A stretch of 64,000 nucleotides of DNA. It comes from JACKNG01 sp040220855. Lineage in GTDB: Bacteria; Pseudomonadota; Gammaproteobacteria; Ga0077536. The notes under the pieces are model-generated. The model was given only the letters and a program-made list of their open reading frames with translations, was not told the DNA's origin and searched no databases. Positions 43,477 through 50,845 of this stretch are shown here, one piece after another. The stretch is taken from positions 21,120 through 85,119 of the forward strand of contig JAVJVZ010000031.1 in NCBI GenBank assembly GCA_040220855.1, in the 5' to 3' direction. The position numbers and the translations under genes were made by a program. Each line of letters opens with the position of its first letter. Positions within the stretch are counted from its first letter, which is position 1.

Positions 43477-44259
43477 TTACACCGAGCGCGCCACCATCAT
43501 CTTCTTGATCTCCGCGATCGCCTTGGCCGGGTTGAGACCCTTGGGGCAGGTCTTCGCGCAGTTCATGATGGTGTGGCAGCGGTAGAGGCGGAACGGGTCC
43601 TCGAGCTCGTCGAGGCGTTCGCCGGTTGCTTCGTCGCGGCTGTCGGCGAGCCAGCGGTAGGCCTGCAGCAGGATCGCCGGGCCGAGGTAGCGATCGCTGT
43701 TCCACCAGTAGCTGGGGCAGGCGGTCGAACAGCATGCGCACAGGATGCATTCGTAGAGGCCGTCGAGCTGCTCGCGCTCTTCCTTGGATTGCAGCCGTTC
43801 CTTGTCCGGCGGCGCCGCCGTCTGCGCCTGCAGCCACGGCTTGATCGAGGCGTACTGGGCATAGAAATGCTTGAGGTCCGGCACCAGGTCCTTGACCACG
43901 CTCATGTGCGGCAAGGGGTAGATTTTGACGTCACCCTGGATGTCCTCGATGGCCTTGGTGCAGGCCAGCGTGTTGGTGCCGTCGATGTTCATCGCGCACG
44001 AGCCGCAGATGCCTTCGCGGCAGGAGCGCCGGAAGGTCAGGCCGGGATCGACTTCGTTCTTGATGTAGATGATGGCGTCGAGCACCATCGGCCCGCACTT
44101 GTCGAGATCGATACGGTAGTGATCGACGCGTGGGTTCTGGCCGGAATCCGGGTCCCAGCGGTAGACCGAGAAGGTGCGCGAGCGCTTCGCGCCCTGCGCG
44201 TGATCGTAGGACTTGCCGGTCTCGATACGGGAGTTCTTGGGGAGCTTGAAGTTCGCCAT
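43477..44259 (-). CDS. sdhB: succinate dehydrogenase iron-sulfur subunit
   Basis: Fe-S subunit of complex II, 260 residues. The [2Fe-2S] cysteines lie in SCREGICGSCAMNIDGTNTL, and the [4Fe-4S] and [3Fe-4S] cysteines in ECILCACCSTACPSYWW and CHTIMNCAKTCPKGLNP. It passes electrons from SdhA-bound FAD to quinone. ATG 44259 gives the standard N-terminus; 17 bases separate it from sdhA. The first 25 residues are slightly longer than in E. coli and basic. Confidence 0.97.
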   Translation of the reverse strand: MANFKLPKNSRIETGKSYDHAQGAKRSRTFSVYRWDPDSGQNPRVDHYRIDLDKCGPMVLDAIIYIKNEVDPGLTFRRSCREGICGSCAMNIDGTNTLACTKAIEDIQGDVKIYPLPHMSVVKDLVPDLKHFYAQYASIKPWLQAQTAAPPDKERLQSKEEREQLDGLYECILCACCSTACPSYWWNSDRYLGPAILLQAYRWLADSRDEATGERLDELEDPFRLYRCHTIMNCAKTCPKGLNPAKAIAEIKKMMVARSV

Positions 44260-44276
44260 GTGACTAATCGTTCCGC

Positions 44277-46067
44277 TCAGTAAACGCGTTTCTTCGGGGG
44301 AATGACTTCGACATCGTCGGTCAGCGTGTACATGTGCACCGGCCGATAGTCGAAGCTGACCTTGCCGGCGTCGTCCATCCACGTCAGCGTGTGCTTCATC
44401 CACTGCTCGTCGTCGCGGTCGGGGAAGTCCTCCCGGGCATGGGCGCCGCGGCTCTCGGTGCGGTTCGCGGCCGCCTCGATGCTGACCATGGCGGAGCCGA
44501 GCAGGTTGTCGAGTTCGAGCGTCTCGAGCAGGTCGGAGTTCCACACCATGGAGCGATCGCTGACCTTGACGTGGGCGAGCTGGGCGTAGACCTCGGCCAT
44601 CTTGGTCTTGCCTTCCTCGAGCACGTCGCCGGTACGGAACACTGCCGCGTAGCTCTGCATGGTTCGTTGCATGTCATCGCGAATCTTCGCCGTCGGCACC
44701 TTGCCGTCGGCATGGCGCAGCGCGTCGAAGCGCGACAGGATGCGGTCCGTGGCGTCGCCGTCGAGACGTGAATGCGGCTTGCCGCGCTCGATGGTCGCCG
44801 CGCAGCGCTTGGCCGCGGCGCGGCCGAACACGACGAGATCGAGCAGCGAGTTCGAGCCGAGGCGGTTGGCACCGTGGACCGACACGCAGGCGGCTTCGCC
44901 GATTGCCATCAGGCCCGGGACCACGGTGTCCGGGTCGCCGTTCTTCAGCGTGACGACCTCGCCATGGTAGTTGGTGGGGATGCCGCCCATGTTGTAGTGC
45001 ACGGTCGGCAGCACCGGGATCGGTTCCTTGGTGACGTCGACACCGGCGAAGATCGCGGCCGACTCGGCAATGCCGGGCAGGCGCTCGTTGATGACGTCGG
45101 CACCGAGGTGTTCGAGGTGCAGGTGGATGTGGTCCTTGAGTGGACCGACACCGCGGCCTTCGCGGATCTCGATGGTCATCGAGCGCGATACGACATCGCG
45201 TGACGCGAGGTCCTTGGCATTCGGCGCATAGCGCTCCATGAAGCGCTCGCCGTCGGAGTTGGTGAGGTAGCCGCCCTCGCCGCGGACGCCTTCGGTGATC
45301 AGGCAGCCGGCGCCGTAGATGCCGGTCGGATGGAACTGGATGAACTCCATGTCCTGCAATGGCAGGCCGGCGCGCAGCACCATGCCGTTGCCGTCGCCGG
45401 TGCAGGTGTGCGCCGAGGTGCAGGAGAAGTAGCTGCGACCGTAGCCGCCGGTGGCGAGCACTACCTGGTGGGCACGGAAGAGGTGCAGCGTGCCGTCTTC
45501 GAGATTCCATGCGACAACGCCGCGGCAGGCGCCCTCGGCGTCCATCACGAGGTCGATGGCGAAGTACTCGATGAAGAATTCGGCGTCGTGCTTGAGCGAT
45601 TGCTGGTACAGCGTGTGCAGAATGGCGTGGCCGGTGCGGTCGGCGGCGGCGCAGGTGCGCTGCGCGATGCCTTCGCCGAAGTTGGTGGTCATGCCGCCGA
45701 ACGGGCGCTGGTAGATTTCGCCGGCCTCGGTGCGCGAGAAGGGCACGCCGTAGTGTTCGAGTTCGATGACTGCCGGAATCGCCTCGCGGCACATGTACTC
45801 GATGGCATCCTGGTCGCCGAGCCAGTCGGAGCCCTTGATGGTGTCGTACATGTGCCAGCGCCAGTCGTCCGGCCCCATGTTGCCGAGCGCGGCGCTCATG
45901 CCACCCTGTGCGGCGACCGTGTGGCTGCGCGTGGGGAAGACCTTGGTGATGCAGGCGGTGGCGAGGCCTTCGGCGGCCATGCCGAAGGTCGCGCGCAGGC
46001 CGGCGCCACCGGCGCCGACCACGACGACGTCGTACTTGTGTTCGATGAGCTTGTATTCAGCAGGCAT
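44277..46067 (-). CDS. sdhA: succinate dehydrogenase flavoprotein subunit
   Basis: Catalytic subunit of 596 residues that oxidises succinate to fumarate with covalently bound FAD. The FAD fold starts VVVVGAGGAGLRATFG near 15-30; the flavin-linked His is in TRSHTVAAQGGMSAAL; substrate-site motifs HPTGIYGAGCLITEG and VHYNMGGIPTNY are present. It has the expected length and ends PPKKRVY. It is encoded between sdhD and sdhB in the usual order. Confidence 0.98.
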   Translation of the reverse strand: MPAEYKLIEHKYDVVVVGAGGAGLRATFGMAAEGLATACITKVFPTRSHTVAAQGGMSAALGNMGPDDWRWHMYDTIKGSDWLGDQDAIEYMCREAIPAVIELEHYGVPFSRTEAGEIYQRPFGGMTTNFGEGIAQRTCAAADRTGHAILHTLYQQSLKHDAEFFIEYFAIDLVMDAEGACRGVVAWNLEDGTLHLFRAHQVVLATGGYGRSYFSCTSAHTCTGDGNGMVLRAGLPLQDMEFIQFHPTGIYGAGCLITEGVRGEGGYLTNSDGERFMERYAPNAKDLASRDVVSRSMTIEIREGRGVGPLKDHIHLHLEHLGADVINERLPGIAESAAIFAGVDVTKEPIPVLPTVHYNMGGIPTNYHGEVVTLKNGDPDTVVPGLMAIGEAACVSVHGANRLGSNSLLDLVVFGRAAAKRCAATIERGKPHSRLDGDATDRILSRFDALRHADGKVPTAKIRDDMQRTMQSYAAVFRTGDVLEEGKTKMAEVYAQLAHVKVSDRSMVWNSDLLETLELDNLLGSAMVSIEAAANRTESRGAHAREDFPDRDDEQWMKHTLTWMDDAGKVSFDYRPVHMYTLTDDVEVIPPKKRVY

Positions 46068-46079
46068 GTGCGGTTCCCG

Positions 46080-46463
46080 TCAGGCCATTCCGAGAGAGAT
46101 CTTGAGCACGGCGACGACGCCGAGCAGGGCGCCGAAGGCGACGGCGAACTTCATCACCACCAGCGCCACCATCTTTTGCAGTTCGTCGTGGAGGTAATCC
46201 TCGATGACGACCTGCAGACCGAGCTTGGCGTGATAGAAGAGACTCAGGATCAGCGCGATGAGCATCGCCGATACGAAGGGCGAGGCAATCCAGTTCACGA
46301 CCTCGGCATGGCTGTCGTCCATGTGCGCGAGTATCGCGTTGACGAACCACAGAGACAGCGGTATTAGCGCGAGCGCGGTGAGCCGCTGGTGCCACCAGTG
46401 GTGCAGGCCGCTCTTGGCGGAACCGAGGCCGCGTACGCGGCCAAGCGGGCTGCGCAGCTTCAT
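46080..46463 (-). CDS. sdhD: succinate dehydrogenase membrane anchor subunit
   Basis: Membrane subunit of 127 residues with three helices. It opens SPLGRVRGLGSAKSGLHHWW, where the paired His precede helix 1, and carries SLFYHAKLGLQVVIEDYLHD, whose His and Asp/Tyr residues line the haem and quinone sites of the family. It starts at ATG 46463, overlapping the sdhC stop (ATGA). Confidence 0.93.
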   Translation of the reverse strand: MKLRSPLGRVRGLGSAKSGLHHWWHQRLTALALIPLSLWFVNAILAHMDDSHAEVVNWIASPFVSAMLIALILSLFYHAKLGLQVVIEDYLHDELQKMVALVVMKFAVAFGALLGVVAVLKISLGMA

Positions 46464-46849
46464 GCGCCACCTCCCTGCATCAGCACGCACAGCCAGGTGA
46501 GTACGGTCAGCACGACCGCTGCGCCGATGACGACATAACCGGTCTTGTAGGCGGTTTCGATATCGAAACCCCAGCCGGTGTCCCACAACAGGTGCCGGAT
46601 GCCGTTGCACAAGTGGTAGAAGAACGCGAACGTCCAGCCGAACAGCAGCAGCTGGGTGGGCAGCGCGGCGAGGCAGCGCTGGGCTTCCGCGTAGGCCGCC
46701 GGCCCGAGCGAGGCGGCCACCAGCCAGTAGAGGATCATGATGGTGCCGAGGGCGAGGAACACACCGCTGATGCGGTGGCTGATCGAGAGCACCGAGGTGA
46801 GCTGCGGGCGGTAGACCTGCAGGTGAGGGGAGATTGGATTGTTCGCCAT
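46460..46849 (-). CDS. sdhC: succinate dehydrogenase cytochrome b556 subunit
   Basis: Membrane subunit of 129 residues. NNPISPHLQVYRPQLTSVLS is the typical N-terminus, SISHRISGVFLALG holds the quinone-site Ser/Arg, and FYHLCNGIRHLLWDTG carries the haem-ligand His. Three helices are visible. It is the first canonical sdh gene; a 58-residue assembly-factor gene precedes it by 199 bases on the same strand. Confidence 0.95.
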   Translation of the reverse strand: MANNPISPHLQVYRPQLTSVLSISHRISGVFLALGTIMILYWLVAASLGPAAYAEAQRCLAALPTQLLLFGWTFAFFYHLCNGIRHLLWDTGWGFDIETAYKTGYVVIGAAVVLTVLTWLCVLMQGGGA

Positions 46850-47048
46850 GTCTCTCTCGTTCGCTTACAGAATTCGCTGTGTGCGTCGCCGTGGCGGCGG
46901 GGCATCCTGCCGGTAACCGTCGCGGCTACCGGATACGCCCTGCCCCCGGGCGGGGATCGGGCAGTTTCAATCGGCGAGTGCCGGTGTCGTCCGCGCGGCG
47001 GCGGCGGTCGGGCGTTCGCGTCTCGTTGCGCGACGGGCGTCGCGCTGA

Positions 47049-47225
47049 TCAAAAATCGATGCAGCGTCCCTTGCGTTCCCAGTCACCGAAGCGGGTCGGC
47101 TCGAGTCCCTTGGGGCCACCGATCTCACGCGGGCGGGCGGCTTCGCGATCGGCCGCGCCGGTGGTCTCGGCAGCGTCCTTGCCGGTCGGGGATTTTACGT
47201 CAGGACGTTGATCTTGTGGACGCAT
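47049..47225 (-). CDS. DUF1674 / SDHAF4-like succinate dehydrogenase assembly protein
   Basis: Small protein of 58 residues. The N-terminal half is polar and low in complexity, and the C-terminal half has the diagnostic DUF1674 motif: GGPKGLEPTRFGDWERKG, then RCIDF at the very end. The eukaryotic member SDHAF4 binds flavinylated SdhA and protects it until it joins SdhB. Its place just upstream of sdhC on the same strand supports the same role here. The ATG is at 47225, and a good promoter lies about 45 bases upstream of it. It is short enough to be missed by automated gene calling. Confidence 0.85.
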   Translation of the reverse strand: MRPQDQRPDVKSPTGKDAAETTGAADREAARPREIGGPKGLEPTRFGDWERKGRCIDF

Positions 47226-47270
47226 GGGAACACTTCGGATGGTGTGACGGACGGCGCCGTACGGGCCGCT

Positions 47271-47299
47271 AGTATCTTGTTGCCGCGGGCCAATTTCAA
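47271..47299 (-). promoter_or_regulatory. sigma-70 promoter before the SDHAF4-like gene and sdhCDAB
   Basis: On the minus strand TTGAAA (47299-47294) and GATACT (47276-47271) are separated by exactly 17 bases. It would place a transcript start near 47264, about 40 bases before the ATG of the DUF1674 gene. A CGGGCC/GGCCCG inverted repeat surrounds the -35 region and could be an operator. Confidence 0.55.
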
Positions 47300-47332
47300 G
47301 TTGCGGCCCGGCACGCTAAGCTGCGCGGCGCG

Positions 47333-47764
47333 ATGAGCGGATTCGAAGGACCGATTCATGTCGTCGTCGGCAGCTCGCGCCGGCGCGTGGCGCTGGCGGC
47401 GCTGGCGCACGCGCTCGCGATGGTGTGTGTACTGGTCGCGCTCGCGCCAGGCGCCCTCGCCGGCGCGCTCGCACTGGGCGTCTTCGCCAATGGCGTCTGC
47501 GTCTGTCGTCGCCTGTGCGCGCGCGCCGACGCCGTCGCCGCGGTGCTGCTCGATGCCGGCGATCGCTGGCGGGTCACCCTCGGCGACGGCCGCGTGCTTG
47601 CTGCCGAGCTCGCCGGCGATGCGTTCGTCAGCGTGCCGCTGACCGCGTTCACGCTGCGCTGTGCGGATGGCCGCCGGCGACACGTCGTGCTGCTCGATGA
47701 TGCCGCTGGCGCGCCTGCACGGCGGCGCCTGCGTGTGCGTATGCGGCACGCTCGCACGGTCTGA
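47333..47764 (+). CDS. YgfX-like membrane protein (partner of SdhE)
   Basis: Protein of 143 residues: two closely spaced N-terminal helices (about 18-55), then a small soluble domain with WRVTLGDGRVLAAELAGDAF, a buried-strand segment and a C-terminus GAPARRRLRVRMRHART. This matches the YgfX/CptA family, inner-membrane proteins that bind SdhE and were reported as growth inhibitors in E. coli. In enterobacteria ygfX is joined to sdhE; here it is separate, divergent from the SDHAF4-like gene at the other end of the sdh block. The family call rests on layout and a few motifs, so moderate certainty. Confidence 0.65.
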   Translation: MSGFEGPIHVVVGSSRRRVALAALAHALAMVCVLVALAPGALAGALALGVFANGVCVCRRLCARADAVAAVLLDAGDRWRVTLGDGRVLAAELAGDAFVSVPLTAFTLRCADGRRRHVVLLDDAAGAPARRRLRVRMRHARTV

Positions 47765-47766
47765 GC

Positions 47767-48573
47767 TCAGCCCCACCAGCGCGTGCGCCAGGCGAGACCG
47801 AGTTTCGCCACCGGGGTCGGATCGACGCGTCGTTCGAGGACGGCGCATCCATCCGCCCGCGTCAGTGCCAGGCGCGCGCGGGCGATGCGCGCGAGGGTGA
47901 CGACGAGACGCTCACGTCGGCGCGTCGTACGCGGCAGCGCGCCGATGGCGGCGTCCAGCGCGGCCTCGAGCTGCGCGGCCTCGGTATCGACCAGTGCGCC
48001 GAGGTCGCTGGTGTGCGTGGCGTGACGCACGGCGGCGTTGTCGAGACCGTGCGCGGCGAGCGTCGTGCGCGAGAGATAGAGCCAGCCGCCATCGCGATGC
48101 TGGCGCAGTGCGCACAGTGCGTTGGCACGCTCGACCAGCGTGGCGAGGGCAACTGACGTGCCGTCATCGGCACCGCCGGCGTGTGCGACGAGGGCCGCGA
48201 CAACATCGCCGTGCAGCGACTCGAGCAGTGCCGTGAGGGCGGCGTCGTCGGCCGGGGGGGCGGCGCCGAGCCCGCGTGCGACGTTGTCGGCAAGCGCGTG
48301 GAACACCGGCAGGAGTGCCGGCACGCTGTCACGCACCGCGCGTGCCAGGTGATGGCGCGCGGCGCCGTCACTGCCGGCACCGAGTTCCTCGCGCCACCAG
48401 GCGAGCTTGATATGGGCGACACCGCGGTCACTGCATGATGCCGGAATGTCGAGCAGCTCGCGGCGCAGTGCTTCGACGAGATTGAGCGTCGCGCGCACAC
48501 GCGGCGGGTAGTAGAGGCTGGCGTAGTAGAAGTCGCTGCCCGGCGGCGCGGTGGCTTCGACAAGGTCGTTCAC
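47767..48573 (-). CDS. squalene/phytoene synthase family protein
   Basis: Protein of 268 residues with the all-helical trans-prenyltransferase head-to-head fold: GSDFYYASLYYPPRVR at the start, HIKLAWWREELG near 56-67 and an aligned C-terminal helical half. The two Asp-rich motifs (DxxxD) of active squalene or phytoene synthases are not clear, so it may be one of the catalytically altered members common in gammaproteobacteria. GTG 48573 overlaps the phosphatase stop (GTGA). No other hopanoid or carotenoid gene is in the window. Confidence 0.7.
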   Translation of the reverse strand: MNDLVEATAPPGSDFYYASLYYPPRVRATLNLVEALRRELLDIPASCSDRGVAHIKLAWWREELGAGSDGAARHHLARAVRDSVPALLPVFHALADNVARGLGAAPPADDAALTALLESLHGDVVAALVAHAGGADDGTSVALATLVERANALCALRQHRDGGWLYLSRTTLAAHGLDNAAVRHATHTSDLGALVDTEAAQLEAALDAAIGALPRTTRRRERLVVTLARIARARLALTRADGCAVLERRVDPTPVAKLGLAWRTRWWG

Positions 48574-49226
48574 AGCCAGCCGAGCAGGTCCAGCGGTCGG
48601 TCGATGCTGCCGCAAGCCCCCCAGGTATCCGGCTCATCGTGCGGCCCGAGGTAACCGTACAGCGCCACGAGCACCGGCATGCCCGCAGCGGTTGCAGCGG
48701 TGACGTCACGCTCGGCGTCGCCGACGTAGAGACATTCGACGGGTGCGCGCATGATTGCCGCGGATGCGGCCAGCAGCGGGTCGGGGTGCGGCTTGGCACG
48801 CGCCGTGGTATCCCCGCTGATCACGCAGGCGGCGCGACCGGCGAGGTCCAGCGCGGCGAGCAGCGGCGTGGTGAGCCAGCCGGGCTTGTTGGTGACGATC
48901 CCCCAGGGTATGCCAGCCGCTTCCGCATGCGCGAGAACCGCGTCCATGCCCTCGAACAGTCGGCTCTCGGCCGCGACGTCGGAATGATAGAGATCGAGCA
49001 GCCGTTGGCGCCGCGACTCGTAGTCCGCGCTGCCCGGCTCGTAGGCATAGCCGAGGCGCATCAGCGCGTGGCTGCCGTGCGAGACCCACGGGCGGATGGT
49101 GCCGTAGGGGAGCGGTTCGAGGCCGTCTTCGACACGCAGGCGATTGAGCGCGCGCGCGAGATCCGGTCCGGTATCGAGCAATGTGCCGTCGAGGTCGAAC
49201 AACAATGCACGTGGACGACCGTTCAC
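48570..49226 (-). CDS. gph: HAD phosphatase, Gph/MupP type
   Basis: Haloacid dehalogenase-fold phosphatase of 218 residues: LLFDLDGTLLDTGPDLA holds the nucleophile Asp, IVTNKPGW motif II, KPHPDPLL motif III Lys and VGDAERDV motif IV. Phosphoglycolate phosphatase (Gph) and N-acetylmuramic acid 6-phosphate phosphatase (MupP) are close relatives. MupP is encoded right after ubiG in Pseudomonas, the same order as here, so MupP is a real alternative. It starts at GTG 49226, overlapping the ubiG stop. Confidence 0.85.
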   Translation of the reverse strand: MNGRPRALLFDLDGTLLDTGPDLARALNRLRVEDGLEPLPYGTIRPWVSHGSHALMRLGYAYEPGSADYESRRQRLLDLYHSDVAAESRLFEGMDAVLAHAEAAGIPWGIVTNKPGWLTTPLLAALDLAGRAACVISGDTTARAKPHPDPLLAASAAIMRAPVECLYVGDAERDVTAATAAGMPVLVALYGYLGPHDEPDTWGACGSIDRPLDLLGWL

Positions 49227-49933
49227 GTTGCGCGCGCGTCGTTCCGCACGAAGCGGGCGAGGTAGTTGATCGCCGGTGCACCGCCGCAGCGCGCGCGCCG
49301 CGTCACAGGGTTGTAGTGCATGCCACCGAGATGCAGCAGGTCGAGGCCGTGCCGGCGCGCCGCCGCGGCCAGCTCGGACGGGCGGATGAACTGACGATAG
49401 TCGTGGGTGCCGCGCGGGACCAGATGCAGGACGTACTCGGCCGCGACGATGCCGAGCAGCCAGGCCGCGGGCGTGCGGTTGAGCGTCGACAGGACGAGTA
49501 TGCCACCGGGGCGCAGCAGTGCCGCGCAGTCAGCGAGCAGGGCTTCCGCATCAGGCACATGTTCGATCAGCTCGAGACAGGTGACGAGATCGAACGAGGC
49601 CGGCGCGCTCGCGGCCAGTTCGTGTGACAGCATGGCGCGGTAATCGATGTCGAGGTGGGCGTCGCGGGCATGCGCCCGCGCGGTTTCGATGAGCGCGTCG
49701 GAGGCGTCGATCGCGGTCACGCGGGCGCCGTCGCGCGCGAGCGCCTCGCTCAGCAGGCCGCCGCCGCAACCAATGTCGGCGATCAGCTTGCCGGCGAGGC
49801 TGCCATCGCCGCGCACGTACTCGAGCCGGCACGGGTTGATGTCGTGCAGGGTGCGGCATGGACCATCCGGCTCCCACCAGCGCGCGGCGAGGGTGGAGAA
49901 GTGGTCGGTCTCGCTGGGATCGATGTTCGGCAT
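49223..49933 (-). CDS. ubiG: bifunctional ubiquinone O-methyltransferase UbiG
   Basis: SAM-dependent methyltransferase of 236 residues that carries out both O-methylations of ubiquinone biosynthesis. The signature ARWWEPDGPCRTLHDINPCR at the start, SAM site IADIGCGGGLLSEALARDG and membrane-binding segment FDLVTCLELIEHVPD are all present. ATG 49933 gives the usual N-terminus MPNIDPSETDHF; the reading to 50014 is an extension. It leads the ubiG-gph-squalene synthase-like run. Confidence 0.96.
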   Translation of the reverse strand: MPNIDPSETDHFSTLAARWWEPDGPCRTLHDINPCRLEYVRGDGSLAGKLIADIGCGGGLLSEALARDGARVTAIDASDALIETARAHARDAHLDIDYRAMLSHELAASAPASFDLVTCLELIEHVPDAEALLADCAALLRPGGILVLSTLNRTPAAWLLGIVAAEYVLHLVPRGTHDYRQFIRPSELAAAARRHGLDLLHLGGMHYNPVTRRARCGGAPAINYLARFVRNDARAT

Positions 49934-50080
49934 GTCGGGCTCGTTACGCGGCGCCGTGGCGCCGGGATCAGCGGGGCGGAGCGCGCGCTCATGCAGCGCG
50001 CCCGTGCCTGCCATGATAGCCGCGATGCATCTGCCTGGGCCGACCTGCCGGGACCGCGCGCAACGTGAGTAATCGCGGCT

Positions 50081-50845
50081 TCACTGTTCGGGCGGATTGC
50101 TCGCAGCGGCACGCCCATCGCGCAAGCTCTCGCGCGCGCGCTCGAGACGCACATCCGCGACCCCGAGGCGCCGCGCCAGGGTGAGCAACTCCTCCTGCCG
50201 CGCGCGCGCGTGCTCGGCGTCGCCGAGGTCGGCAAGAGCGCGTTCGCCGGCTAGCTGGGCAAGCAGCGCATCGGTGAAGCGGCGCATATCGTCGCTCGCT
50301 GCGAGCGCTGCGCGCTGTTCCGCGGTGAGCGACTGCCAGGCCCTCGCGAGCTGCTCGAGATGTGCCGTCGACCACAGCTTGGCGGCGAGGAAGTCCTCGA
50401 GCAACCCGGGTGACGGGGCGGCCGGCGAAGCCGCGGTTGCCCTTGTGACGGACTCGCCAGCCGGCCCGCCATGGTTGGACTGCAGCCACCAGCCCAGCAC
50501 GGCACTCAGCGCCACGGCAGCGATGCCGAGCAGCAGCGCCCAGCGTCCTGCGCGTGCGGTGCCGGCATGGCCGCGGGCGGCTGCGGCGACGACCGGGGCG
50601 ATGATCTCCTGCGTGGTGTCGCCGTCGTCATCATCGTAGGGGAACACGGTGGGTTGGGGCGGTTCGGGAACGCGGTAGGGCACCAGCGGGCGTGCCCCGC
50701 TGACGACATCCTCGATCAATGCGCGGCGCTGGCGCCGGTAGGTCTCGCGGTCGATGTCACCGGCGGCCCACTTGCGTGAGAGTTCACGGACGCTGTCGGT
50801 GGCCATTGCTGCGTTCCGGTCTCGCCAGGGTCGCGCCGGCGTCAT
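50081..50845 (-). CDS. membrane protein of unknown function with SHOCT-like N-terminus
   Basis: Protein of 254 residues. Residues 15-48 (VRELSRKWAAGDIDRETYRR) resemble a SHOCT-type oligomerisation helix pair. A proline-rich acidic linker follows, then one membrane helix ALLLGIAAVALSAVLGWWLQ at about 104-123 and a C-terminal helical region with heptads. The ATG at 50845 overlaps the kinase gene's stop (ATGA), so it is coupled to the kinase. The kinase has a similar N-terminal helical segment (LSRREITFEALAANLDKLL), which suggests the two proteins bind each other. No catalytic motif was found. Confidence 0.65.
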   Translation of the reverse strand: MTPARPWRDRNAAMATDSVRELSRKWAAGDIDRETYRRQRRALIEDVVSGARPLVPYRVPEPPQPTVFPYDDDDGDTTQEIIAPVVAAAARGHAGTARAGRWALLLGIAAVALSAVLGWWLQSNHGGPAGESVTRATAASPAAPSPGLLEDFLAAKLWSTAHLEQLARAWQSLTAEQRAALAASDDMRRFTDALLAQLAGERALADLGDAEHARARQEELLTLARRLGVADVRLERARESLRDGRAAASNPPEQ

